Positions 44,086 through 52,349 of a stretch of 64,000 bases of DNA are shown piece after piece. The DNA comes from Cupriavidus pampae. GTDB lineage: Bacteria; Pseudomonadota; Gammaproteobacteria; Burkholderiales; Burkholderiaceae. The stretch covers positions 310,001 through 374,000 of the forward strand of contig NZ_CAJZAG010000004.1 of assembly GCF_914271485.1 (NCBI RefSeq), read 5' to 3'. Within the stretch, counting starts at the first letter, position 1; every line of letters begins with the position of its first letter. The notes below the pieces were generated by a model. It ran no database searches. It was not told where the DNA came from and was given only the letters and a program-made list of their open reading frames with translations. The position numbers were made by a program, and so were the translations under genes.

Positions 44086-45624
44086 ATGGTATCCAGTGCT
44101 TTGCATGATTTGTGGTTCGGGTTTGGCGTGGCCTTCCAGGGCACGAACCTGATGTGGTCGTTCTTCGGCGTGCTGGTCGGCAACCTGATCGGCGTGCTGC
44201 CCGGCATGGGCGCGCTGTCGGCCATCTCCATCCTGTTGCCGCTGACGTACGTCATGCATCCGGTGCCCGCCATCCTGATGCTCGCCGGCATCTTCTACGG
44301 CTCGCAATACGGTGGCGCGATCGGCGCGATCCTGCTGAACCTGCCGTCGCATCCGCCGCACGCGGTGACCTGTCTCGACGGGTATCCGATGACGCGCGCG
44401 GGCAAGGGCGGTACCGCGCTCGGCATCACGATGATCTGCTCGTTCTTTGCCGCCTCGGTCGGCATTCTCGTGATGATCTTCGCCTCGCCGCTGCTGACGA
44501 CCATTGCGTTCAAGTTCGGCCCCGCGGAGATCTTCTCGATCATGCTGCTGGGCTTGCTCGCGGGCTCGACGATGTCGCGCGGCTCGCCGCTCAAGGGCGT
44601 GGCCATGACGTTGTTTGGCCTGCTATGCGGGGTGGTCGGCACCGATGTGAACACCGGCACGTTCCGCTTTGCGCTCGATATTCCCGAGCTCAGCGACGGT
44701 CTGGAACTGGTGGCGATCGCGATGGGGCTGTTCGGCGTGGCCGACTTTATCCTCAACGTCAACCGCATGACCACGGTCACCGCCAAGACCAAGCTCCGCA
44801 TTCGCGATATGCGGCCATCGCTGGCCGAGCTGAAGGAAGCGTTCTGGCCGATGGTGCGCGGTACCGGCATCGGTACGCTGTTCGGCGCCATGCCGGGCAC
44901 CGGTCCCACCATCACGACCTTCGTGGCCTATGCGCTGGAGCGCAAGATCTCCAAGACGCCCGAGAAATTCGGCACCGGCATGATCGCGGGCGTGGCGTCG
45001 CCGGAGGCATCGTCGCACTCGAAGACGCAGGTGGACTTCATCCCGACCATGAGCCTCGGTATTCCGGGCGACGCGGTGATGGCGCTGATTCTTGGCGCGC
45101 TGATGATTCAGGGCATTACGCCGGGTCCGCAGCTGATTGGCGAGCACCCGGATATCTTCTGGGGTCTGATCGCCAGCTTCTGGATCGGCAACGTGCTGCT
45201 GATGATCCTCAATGTGCCGATGATCGGCGTGTGGGTGAAGCTGCTGCAGGTGCCTTATCGCTACCTGTTCCCGTCGGCGATGTTCTTTATCGCGGTGGGT
45301 GTGTTCAGCACGCAGAGCAGCCTGTTCCAGATATGGGAAGTGCTCGCGTTCGGGCTGATCGGCGCGCTGCTGATCTACCTCGAGTTCTCGGTGGCGCCGA
45401 TCCTGCTGGGTTTCGTGCTGGGGCCCATGGTCGAGGAGAACTTCCGCCGCTCGCTGCTGCTGTCGCGTGGGGACCTCACCGTGTTTCTGCAGCGGCCGAT
45501 CAGCTGCACGTTCGTGGTGGCTTCGGCCCTGCTGCTGATTGGGGTGACGTGGTCGACATGGCGGGCCCACGCCGGCCGCAAGTCGGCGCTGAATGTGGCC
45601 ACGCCAGAGCTCGCCAGCGAGTAG
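44086..45624 (+). CDS. tctA: Tripartite tricarboxylate transporter large permease TctA
   Basis: 512-residue integral membrane protein, about twelve helices, start MVSSALHDLWFGFGVAFQGT at 44086. TctA-specific motifs are GVLPGMGALSAISILLPLTY, LAGIFYGSQYGGAIGAILLN, TCLDGYPMTRAGKGGTALG and FGAMPGTGPTITTFVAYALE. It forms the translocation path with TctB and can be served by several Bug receptors. It is the only TctAB pair in the window, compared with seven Bug genes. Confidence 0.95.
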   Translation: MVSSALHDLWFGFGVAFQGTNLMWSFFGVLVGNLIGVLPGMGALSAISILLPLTYVMHPVPAILMLAGIFYGSQYGGAIGAILLNLPSHPPHAVTCLDGYPMTRAGKGGTALGITMICSFFAASVGILVMIFASPLLTTIAFKFGPAEIFSIMLLGLLAGSTMSRGSPLKGVAMTLFGLLCGVVGTDVNTGTFRFALDIPELSDGLELVAIAMGLFGVADFILNVNRMTTVTAKTKLRIRDMRPSLAELKEAFWPMVRGTGIGTLFGAMPGTGPTITTFVAYALERKISKTPEKFGTGMIAGVASPEASSHSKTQVDFIPTMSLGIPGDAVMALILGALMIQGITPGPQLIGEHPDIFWGLIASFWIGNVLLMILNVPMIGVWVKLLQVPYRYLFPSAMFFIAVGVFSTQSSLFQIWEVLAFGLIGALLIYLEFSVAPILLGFVLGPMVEENFRRSLLLSRGDLTVFLQRPISCTFVVASALLLIGVTWSTWRAHAGRKSALNVATPELASE

Positions 45625-45644
45625 CGCCTTCGGGTGTTTTGCGA

Positions 45645-45670
45645 CGGGACCGTGCAAAACGGCGGTCCCG
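45645..45670 (+). terminator. Hairpin CGGGACCG-N10-CGGTCCCG after tctA
   Basis: Perfect 8-bp stem starting 21 bp after the tctA stop. It precedes the AraC gene and lies within the longest AraC reading frame, which argues for a later AraC start. Confidence 0.45.
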
Positions 45671-45686
45671 TGCGCGCTGCGGTTCC

Positions 45687-45692
45687 TATAAT
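45687..45692 (+). promoter_or_regulatory. TATAAT -10 element just before the AraC gene
   Basis: A perfect TATAAT lies 8 bp before the GTG at 45700. Transcription would start at or next to that GTG, so the mRNA could be leaderless. No good -35 element is visible. Confidence 0.3.
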
Positions 45693-45699
45693 CCGGTGC

Positions 45700-46635
45700 G
45701 TGAATACTGCGAGCATCGATACGCTACTGCATGGGTCGGCACGTCTTGGACGATCCAGTCTGGACCTCGGCTGGAAAGGACTGATCGTGGAGCGCCGCAC
45801 GGCACCGCCGTTGGCCCGCGACGCGTCCGCCGTGGACTGTCACTATGCGCTGCTGTGGCAAGGACAGCCGACAGTGACCGAGCGCCAATACCGGCGCGGC
45901 CAGTTCGTGCGTATGGTCAAGCAACCAGGCGCGCTGTCGCTGGGGCCGGCCGGCTGGCTGCCCGCCGTGCGTGCTCATTCCCCTTTTGACGTGGTGATCT
46001 GCGCGATCGACCCCGAAGTGGCGGACGGTATCGCCGATGACACGGGCGCCTGCACGCGGCCGCTGCATGACCATCGCGGCATTTGCGATGCGCCGCTGGC
46101 CGCGTTGATCGCGACCGCCGCGCAGGAAGTCGATGCGGGCGGCCACGCGGGCAAGGTCTTCGCCGAGTCGCTCACGCTCACCATCATCAGCCGCTTCCTG
46201 TTTGTCGCGCGTAATGATGTGGCGCGCAACGATGCCGCGCCGGCCCTGCGTGCGGACCCCGCGCCATTGCCTAGGCACCGGTTGCGCCGTGTGCTCGAAC
46301 GCATCGAGGCGGACTTCAGCGAAAACCTCGGTCTGGCCGAGCTTGCCGCCGAAAGCGGTTACAGTCGCGCGCATTTCCTGCGCATGTTCCGCGCCGCCAC
46401 TGGCAAGACGCCGCATCAATACCTGCAGGATTTCCGCCTCGATTACGTGCGCCGCATGCTTGCCAGCGGGCATGCGCCGGGCGATATAGGCGGGCCGACG
46501 CCTGCCCGCGAGCCCGCGCTCGCCGAGCTGGCCGCGTGCGCGGGATTCTCCAGCCATTCGCATCTGTCGCGGCTGTTCCGGCTGCGCTTCGGCGTCTCGC
46601 CCGACGCCTACCGGCGCGACTGCCGGCATAAATAG
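45700..46635 (+). CDS. AraC-family transcriptional regulator
   Basis: 311 residues if started at GTG 45700. A GTG at 45787 has a better ribosome-binding site (AAAGGA) but would remove conserved sequence (SLDLGWKGLIVERR), and a GTG at 45634 would run through the terminator hairpin. The C-terminal double helix-turn-helix is LAELAAESGYSRAHFLRMFR then ACAGFSSHSHLSRLFRLRFG. A target could be the GMC oxidoreductase 92 bp downstream. Confidence 0.88.
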   Translation: MNTASIDTLLHGSARLGRSSLDLGWKGLIVERRTAPPLARDASAVDCHYALLWQGQPTVTERQYRRGQFVRMVKQPGALSLGPAGWLPAVRAHSPFDVVICAIDPEVADGIADDTGACTRPLHDHRGICDAPLAALIATAAQEVDAGGHAGKVFAESLTLTIISRFLFVARNDVARNDAAPALRADPAPLPRHRLRRVLERIEADFSENLGLAELAAESGYSRAHFLRMFRAATGKTPHQYLQDFRLDYVRRMLASGHAPGDIGGPTPAREPALAELAACAGFSSHSHLSRLFRLRFGVSPDAYRRDCRHK

Positions 46636-46727
46636 CACCCCAGTACCAGTCCGCGTCTATCGTGACAGCGTGGCCGCGGGAGGGTCGATAGCATTCGACC
46701 GACATCCTCTGCCAAAGGCTGAATCGA

Positions 46728-48422
46728 ATGAAACTCAATCATCTCTGCGCTGACGATATCGTTGTCAATCGCGTCGGCCATCGCCATCCTGAAGTCGCTG
46801 AACAAGACGAGCCGCAGGATCGTTCCGCATCGGTGCCGGCCGACTATGACGTGATCGTGTGCGGCGCGGGCTCGTCCGGCTCCGTCATCGCGCGGCGTCT
46901 CAGCGACGACCCGACCGTGCGCGTGCTGCTGCTGGAAGCGGGCGGCAGCAATCTGGTGCCGTCGGTACAGCAGGCCGCGCTATGGCCACGCAACCTCGGC
47001 AGCGCAACCGACTGGGGCTTTATGTCGGAGCCCGATGCGCACCTCGAGGGACGTTCGCTGCCGCTCTCGATGGGCAAGGCGCTGGGCGGCGGCTCGAGCA
47101 TCAATGTCATGGTCTGGGCGCGCGGTCATCGCAGCGACTGGCAGCGCTTCGCGCAGGCGGCCGACGACGACGCGTGGGGCTACGCGTCGGTGCTCGATAT
47201 CTATCGGCGTATCGAGAACTGGCTGGGTGCGCCAGACCCATTGCGCGGCACCGATGGTCTCGTGGCGGTGGCCACGCCGCACGATCCGCATCCGGTGGCG
47301 CGCGCAATGGTGCAGGCGGCCGGCGAGCTCGGTCTGCCGGTGTTCGACAGCCCCAACGGCGTGATGATGGAACATGGCGAGGGCTGCGCGATCTCCGACA
47401 CGCGCTCGCTCGGTGGCTTGCGGCTGGGCTTGTTCGATAGCTACGTGCGACCGGTGCTGGAGCGGCAGAACCTGACCGTCATCACCCATGCGCATGTCCG
47501 ACGCGTGTTGTTCGAGGGCACGCGTGCGGTGGGCGTGGAGGTGTCGTGCCGCGATGCGGTCCTGCACTTCCGGGCGCGCGAGCAGGTGGTGTTGTCGGCC
47601 GGTGCGGTCAATACGCCTTGCATCCTGATGCGCTCCGGCATTGGCAACGGGGATGCGCTGGCCACCCATGGCATCGGCGTGCGCCGTCATCTGCCGGGCG
47701 TGGGCGAGAACCTGCAGGATCACACATGTTTTGGCGTGGTGTGGGAATGCAAGGATGCCGAGCCACCGCGCGGAAGCGGCAGCGAGGCGACGCTGTATGC
47801 GAGCAGCGAGATAGGAGACCAGCGCGGTGACCAACGAGGCCAGCGGCGGGGTGACGATCCTGGCTACGATGGGCCCGATATCCTGATGTGCCAGCTCGAG
47901 TTTCCGATCGGCACGCCAGAGGCCGGTGCGGCAGGCCTGCCGCAGCACGGCTGGACGATGGCCGCGGGGCTGGCGCGTCCACGCAGTCGCGGGCGGGTAC
48001 AGTTGCGCGCCGCCGATCCGTCGGCCGTGCCGCGCATCACGATGAATGCATTGTCGGATCCCGACGACTGGCGCGTGGCGCGTGCGGCCGTGACGCTGGC
48101 GCGGCGGATCGGCGCGGCGGGGGCGTTCACCGGCATCAATACGCGTGAATGCCTGCCGGGTGCCGTCGATGACGCGGGGCTCGATGTGTTCCTGCGACGC
48201 GCCGCGATGCCGTTCTATCATCTGTGCGGTACCGCGAAGATGGGGCACGACGAGATGGCGGTGGTCGATGGGCAACTCGCCGTGCGTGGCGTGAGCGGGC
48301 TGATGGTCGCCGACGCGTCGATCATGCCGACCATCACCACCGGCAATACGATGGCACCCTGCGTGATCATTGGCGAACGCGCGGCCGATCTGCTCGCGCG
48401 CGCGTTGGCCGGCCACCGTTAG
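46728..48422 (+). CDS. GMC-family FAD oxidoreductase
   Basis: 564 residues related to choline dehydrogenase and alcohol oxidases. The FAD-binding motif is VIVCGAGSSGSVIARRLSDD, signature 1 is GKALGGGSSINVMVWARGHR and signature 2 is SAGAVNTPCILMRSGIG. The catalytic His is in FYHLCGTAKMG and the partner Asn in TTGNTMAP. A repetitive insertion (GDQRGDQRGQRRGDD) occurs in the substrate domain. A leader of about 40 residues precedes the flavin motif. It is convergent with the diguanylate cyclase, 4 bp apart. The alcohol substrate is unknown. Confidence 0.93.
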   Translation: MKLNHLCADDIVVNRVGHRHPEVAEQDEPQDRSASVPADYDVIVCGAGSSGSVIARRLSDDPTVRVLLLEAGGSNLVPSVQQAALWPRNLGSATDWGFMSEPDAHLEGRSLPLSMGKALGGGSSINVMVWARGHRSDWQRFAQAADDDAWGYASVLDIYRRIENWLGAPDPLRGTDGLVAVATPHDPHPVARAMVQAAGELGLPVFDSPNGVMMEHGEGCAISDTRSLGGLRLGLFDSYVRPVLERQNLTVITHAHVRRVLFEGTRAVGVEVSCRDAVLHFRAREQVVLSAGAVNTPCILMRSGIGNGDALATHGIGVRRHLPGVGENLQDHTCFGVVWECKDAEPPRGSGSEATLYASSEIGDQRGDQRGQRRGDDPGYDGPDILMCQLEFPIGTPEAGAAGLPQHGWTMAAGLARPRSRGRVQLRAADPSAVPRITMNALSDPDDWRVARAAVTLARRIGAAGAFTGINTRECLPGAVDDAGLDVFLRRAAMPFYHLCGTAKMGHDEMAVVDGQLAVRGVSGLMVADASIMPTITTGNTMAPCVIIGERAADLLARALAGHR

Positions 48423-48426
48423 TCGC

Positions 48427-49467
48427 TCAGCGCGAGTAAGTCTTGAACCCCTCGCCCTGCATGCCCGCGCGATCGACGGCCGCGATGCGGTTGCGGCCGT
48501 TGTCCTTGGCGTGATAAAGCTGCGCGTCGATCAGGTTGATGAACCCGGGCATATCGGTGCTGTCGGTCGGCACGATCGTGCCCACACCGAAGCTGGCCGT
48601 CACGCACTGGTTGTACGGCGAGCGCACATGCGCGATAGCTGCTTCCGCGAGCAGGTCGCGGCAGCGTTCGGCCATGCGCACGGCCGCTTCGGCATCGGTG
48701 TTGCCGAGCACCAGCACGAATTCCTCGCCACCGAAGCGGCCAAGGAAATGGTCGGAGCCGGTGGCCTGCGCCAGCACGCGAGCCACCTGCTTCAGGCATT
48801 CGTCACCCTGCAGGTGACCGTAGTAGTCGTTATAGGACTTGAAGAAGTCGATATCGACGAGGATCGCCGATATCGGGCCGCCTGACGCGCGCGCGGCCTG
48901 CCATTCGCGCGTCATCACGGTGTCGAACATGCGGCGGTTGCCCACGCCGGTCAGGCCGTCGGTGAACGACAGGCGCTCGAGTTCGCGCTGCGCCTGCGCC
49001 AGTTGCTCCTCCATGCGCTTGCGTTCACTGATGTCGAACATAAAGCCGACCAGCGCTTCCACGCCTTGCGCGTTACGGACCACGTGCACCACGTCGCGCA
49101 TCCACACATAGCCGCCATCGCGCGTCAGCGCGCGATAGTCGGCCTCGTGGTCGGTGCCCGCCTGCGACTGCGCCACGCAGAAGTCCACGACCGCGGCGCG
49201 ATCGTCGGCATGTATCCGGTCGGCCCAGTCATTGACGGTCTTCCAGCTCTCGGGCGCCCAGCCCAGCAGCTTCTCGATCTGCGGGCCGATATACGAGAAC
49301 GTCATGGTTGCCCACTCGATGCGCCACGGAATCGCCTTGGTCGACTCCAGCAACGTGCGGTACACCATGCCATCGTCCTCGCCGGGTGCGCGTTCGGCGG
49401 GCGCAAGGGTGGAAGGGTGTTTCAGAAAAGCGGCCTGGAGCAGGCTCTTGTCAGGATCTTGGCTCAT
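48427..49467 (-). CDS. PAS-GGDEF diguanylate cyclase
   Basis: 346 residues. A PAS domain (IGPQIEKLLGWAPESWKTVN to VGFMFDISERK) is followed by a coiled linker (MEEQLAQAQRELERLS) and GGDEF domain starting FTDGLTGVGNRRMFD. The active site reads GRFGGEEFVLVLG, so c-di-GMP synthesis is expected. The position of the inhibitory RxxD site holds TGSD, so product inhibition is probably lost. No EAL domain is present. Neighbours are an autotransporter and a chemoreceptor, consistent with surface-attachment control. Confidence 0.93.
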   Translation of the reverse strand: MSQDPDKSLLQAAFLKHPSTLAPAERAPGEDDGMVYRTLLESTKAIPWRIEWATMTFSYIGPQIEKLLGWAPESWKTVNDWADRIHADDRAAVVDFCVAQSQAGTDHEADYRALTRDGGYVWMRDVVHVVRNAQGVEALVGFMFDISERKRMEEQLAQAQRELERLSFTDGLTGVGNRRMFDTVMTREWQAARASGGPISAILVDIDFFKSYNDYYGHLQGDECLKQVARVLAQATGSDHFLGRFGGEEFVLVLGNTDAEAAVRMAERCRDLLAEAAIAHVRSPYNQCVTASFGVGTIVPTDSTDMPGFINLIDAQLYHAKDNGRNRIAAVDRAGMQGEGFKTYSR

Positions 49468-49573
49468 GGAGTCGGAAGGAAGGCAAGGGAGGGCGGCGCC
49501 CGGTAGGCCGCGATTTGCGGCACGCGAGTTTCAGCATGATAAACCCGTGCGCGGGCCTGAGCCCGGCACGGTT

Positions 49574-52243
49574 TCACCAGTTGACACGCACGCCGATCTT
49601 GCCGTCCCACGCCTCGCGCGTGCCGTCGAACCCGCGCTGATAACCGACACTCGCGAACACGAACGCGTTGCGCGCCACCTCGCCCGTAATGCCTAGCTTG
49701 ACCTCGCCCCACGAGCCCGCGGTGTCCGCGCGAAACGGGATGCTACCGAGCGCGGACGAGAAGCTCGTCTTTGGATCGCCAAGGAACTCGTGCCATGCAC
49801 TGACGCGCGCCCATGCGGTGACCTCGCGCGGCACCGTCGCGCTGCCGCGGGTCCAGGTGCGCGCGAGCCGCACGCCGAGGCGTCCTGCCAGCGACTGCGC
49901 ATCGCTGAAGCCGATGCGGCCCCCGGCATCGGTGGCATCGTGCAGGTTGACCCACTGGTAGACCATCTGCGTCTGCGGCTCGATCACCCAGTCCGTGGCG
50001 ACGCGCAATGGATAGCCGGCCTCGGCCGCCGTGGCCACGGCGAAGCCGCTCGTCGACATTTCGGGCAGGCCGCGGTTGCCGTTGGCATGCACGTCGTACC
50101 ACGTGTATTGCAGCACGCCGTCGGCATACCAGCCGCCGGGCCCATAGTGCGTCCAGTAGCCCCCCAGCGTGTAGCCGTCGAGTTGATCGTTGCCGGCAGC
50201 GCTGCGATCGAAATGACTGACGTCGACGCTGGCGCGACCGATCGCGGCATACGCGCCAGCCGTGTCCTGATGGCCGGTGGCGCTGGCGCGCCGCCACAGG
50301 TCCATGCCGATCTGACCGCCCGTGAAGCTGTAGTCATAGCTCGGCCCATTGCTGTAGATGCCACCGGGCGCGCCGTCGCGCGAGCCGCGCATGCCGATCA
50401 GCCGGCCCCATGCGCCCGTGGGGCCAGCACGCGGGGCCAGGTCGGTGCGGCCGGCCAGCATGGTCTGCTCGCCCGCGCGCTCGTGGAACGAGTCGATCAA
50501 CGTGCGGCCGAATTGCAGCGCGGCGGCGGGAATCGCGGCGTATAGCGATACCTCGGGGCGGTAGTGGGGTAGCGGCGGCGTAGGTGGAGTCGGTGGAGTG
50601 GGGGGAGCGGGCGGCGGGGGGCACGGCGGCGTGGGCGCATTCGCGCCGGTGCAGGACAGCGAAGAGCGCAGGTACCAGTTGTCGGGCGCGGTGCCATCGA
50701 TGCTGCCACGCTGGAGCGTGTATTCGTAGGGGCCGCCTACCGCCGCCGCGCCCAGCGCAAACGCGCCAGGCGCGGTGGTGCCACCGTTGGCCGTGGCGAT
50801 CACGAGAATGCCATCGCCTGCGGTCACACTGCCCGGACCGCCGGCATTGGCGATGCGCAGCAGCGAGGAGCCGGTAGCACTACCGCCCAGAATCAGCAGC
50901 CGGTCGGACGGCGAGCCATCGGCGCCCATGTAGGTGTTCATCGCCAGCACGCCGTTGTTGCCGATGTAGCTGGTGGTCTGCAAGGTGCGGAAGCCGCCGG
51001 GTGTCGGCGCGAATTGAATGGTGCTCGCATCATTGGTCAGAGAGGTCACCACCGAATCGCCGGTCATGGTCCATTGCGCGTTGCGCAGCGTGACATTGGC
51101 GGTACCCGCCGAATCGGTCCGGGCGGCACCTTGCAGCGTGGAGCTGTCAATCACGACGTTTGCCACGGTTGGCGCGGCAGGATCCAGGCTGCGGACTTCG
51201 AGCCAGGTACCGTTGTTCGTGGTTGCAACGCTGCGGTAGAGCGAGACCGTGGCGGTGCCGCCGTCGGCGACGATACTGCTGCCTTGAGTACTTTCGAGCG
51301 TCGTGTCGTGCAATTCCGCCACACCGCCATTGAGCAGACGCAGCGCGGCGGCATCGGGACCGGTTGCGCGCAGCGAACTACGCAAGATCGACAGGGCACC
51401 GCTGCTCAGTACTACCGCCCCATCCGCGCCGTTCCCCGAGGTGACGACGGCCGAATCGGCCAACGTCAGCGTGCCACCGGCGCCTACCGCCATGACACCG
51501 TTGCCCTGAGTGCCGCTGGTCTCGATATGCGAATTGACCAGGCTGACGGTGCCCGAGAACTCGGCGAGCGCACCGATGGCGGTGAGGCCGTTGGTCTGGA
51601 TCGTGGCGGTGCCATCGACCCGGTCGCCGGGGCCGGTGGCGAGCACGCCGTGCGAACGGAAGCCGAAGGTCGTGATGGTCCCGCCGAGCAGTTGAATGCG
51701 TGAATTGGCGCCAGTCGCGTACGCGCCAAACGCCTGATCGCCGCGTGTGAGGATATTGGCGGAACTGAGGATGACCGAGGACGTCGCTGAAATTAGCCCG
51801 TATCCACCGTTAGTCTTGATATCGCCACTGACCGAGGCAAACGCGCCGTTGTCGGCGTAGACGCCGCCGCCGTTCGGCGCCAATGCGTTGACGCTGACGT
51901 TGACGGCTTCGACTCGGCCCTGGTTGATTGCCTGCAGGACATATGCACCGTTACCTTGCACGGTGGAATTGGCCAGCCGAATCACGCCGTTGGCATTGGC
52001 GACCCCGGTGATAGCGCCCAGACTGCCCGCGCTGATCGCATCTGCCACGAGCGTACTGCCGGGGTTTGCGGCCAGCAGCGCGGGATCCGTGAGGGTCCCT
52101 TCGAAGGTTCCACCATTGACCGTCTGCGTCGAGCCGTCCGTCACCGCAATAGTGGCGGCCTCGCCAATCGTCGCTGGCATCGACAACGCCAACAGCGCGC
52201 CGCGACACAGCCTGTGGATTATTTTCGTTGTTGTCGATGCCAT
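49574..52243 (-). CDS. Autotransporter with beta-helix passenger (pertactin-like)
   Basis: 889 residues. The start at 52243 has GGGAGA upstream. The signal peptide is around residues 1-30. The passenger is a Ser/Thr/Gly/Asn-rich repetitive beta-helix of over 500 residues. A proline-rich linker (PPCPPPPAPPTPPTPPTPP) separates it from the barrel, which has ATTL-type sequence (GRLIGMRGSRD, GGYWTHYGPGGWYADGVLQY). It ends in VRVNW, an aromatic terminus for BAM recognition. No protease triad was recognised, so an adhesin role is more likely than an enzyme. Confidence 0.93.
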   Translation of the reverse strand: MASTTTKIIHRLCRGALLALSMPATIGEAATIAVTDGSTQTVNGGTFEGTLTDPALLAANPGSTLVADAISAGSLGAITGVANANGVIRLANSTVQGNGAYVLQAINQGRVEAVNVSVNALAPNGGGVYADNGAFASVSGDIKTNGGYGLISATSSVILSSANILTRGDQAFGAYATGANSRIQLLGGTITTFGFRSHGVLATGPGDRVDGTATIQTNGLTAIGALAEFSGTVSLVNSHIETSGTQGNGVMAVGAGGTLTLADSAVVTSGNGADGAVVLSSGALSILRSSLRATGPDAAALRLLNGGVAELHDTTLESTQGSSIVADGGTATVSLYRSVATTNNGTWLEVRSLDPAAPTVANVVIDSSTLQGAARTDSAGTANVTLRNAQWTMTGDSVVTSLTNDASTIQFAPTPGGFRTLQTTSYIGNNGVLAMNTYMGADGSPSDRLLILGGSATGSSLLRIANAGGPGSVTAGDGILVIATANGGTTAPGAFALGAAAVGGPYEYTLQRGSIDGTAPDNWYLRSSLSCTGANAPTPPCPPPPAPPTPPTPPTPPLPHYRPEVSLYAAIPAAALQFGRTLIDSFHERAGEQTMLAGRTDLAPRAGPTGAWGRLIGMRGSRDGAPGGIYSNGPSYDYSFTGGQIGMDLWRRASATGHQDTAGAYAAIGRASVDVSHFDRSAAGNDQLDGYTLGGYWTHYGPGGWYADGVLQYTWYDVHANGNRGLPEMSTSGFAVATAAEAGYPLRVATDWVIEPQTQMVYQWVNLHDATDAGGRIGFSDAQSLAGRLGVRLARTWTRGSATVPREVTAWARVSAWHEFLGDPKTSFSSALGSIPFRADTAGSWGEVKLGITGEVARNAFVFASVGYQRGFDGTREAWDGKIGVRVNW

Positions 52244-52260
52244 GCCGTCTCCCGCGATGC

Positions 52261-52278
52261 CATGGGCATGCACCCATG
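52261..52278. promoter_or_regulatory. Dyad CATGGG-CATGCA-CCCATG upstream of the autotransporter
   Basis: Perfect 6-bp arms, 17 bp upstream of the autotransporter start. It could be an operator or a leader hairpin. Confidence 0.3.
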
Positions 52279-52315
52279 ATATGGCGCGAGAGACGTAAAC
52301 GCGGTCGCATCTGAT

Positions 52316-52336
52316 GACGCCGATTGTGTCGGCGTC
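52316..52336. terminator. Hairpin GACGCCGA-TTGTG-TCGGCGTC after the chemoreceptor gene
   Basis: Perfect 8-bp stem, 13 bp beyond the chemoreceptor stop on the minus strand. No T-run. Confidence 0.4.
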
Positions 52337-52349
52337 GATCAGTGCGACG

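Noticed and set aside
44112..45989. 625-codon plus-strand frame overlapping tctA in another frame
   Set aside because: Arg-rich shadow; tctA in the overlapping frame has membrane helices and family motifs.
46980..48416. 478-codon minus-strand frame opposite the GMC oxidoreductase
   Set aside because: Antisense shadow without domains; the GMC signatures are on the plus strand.
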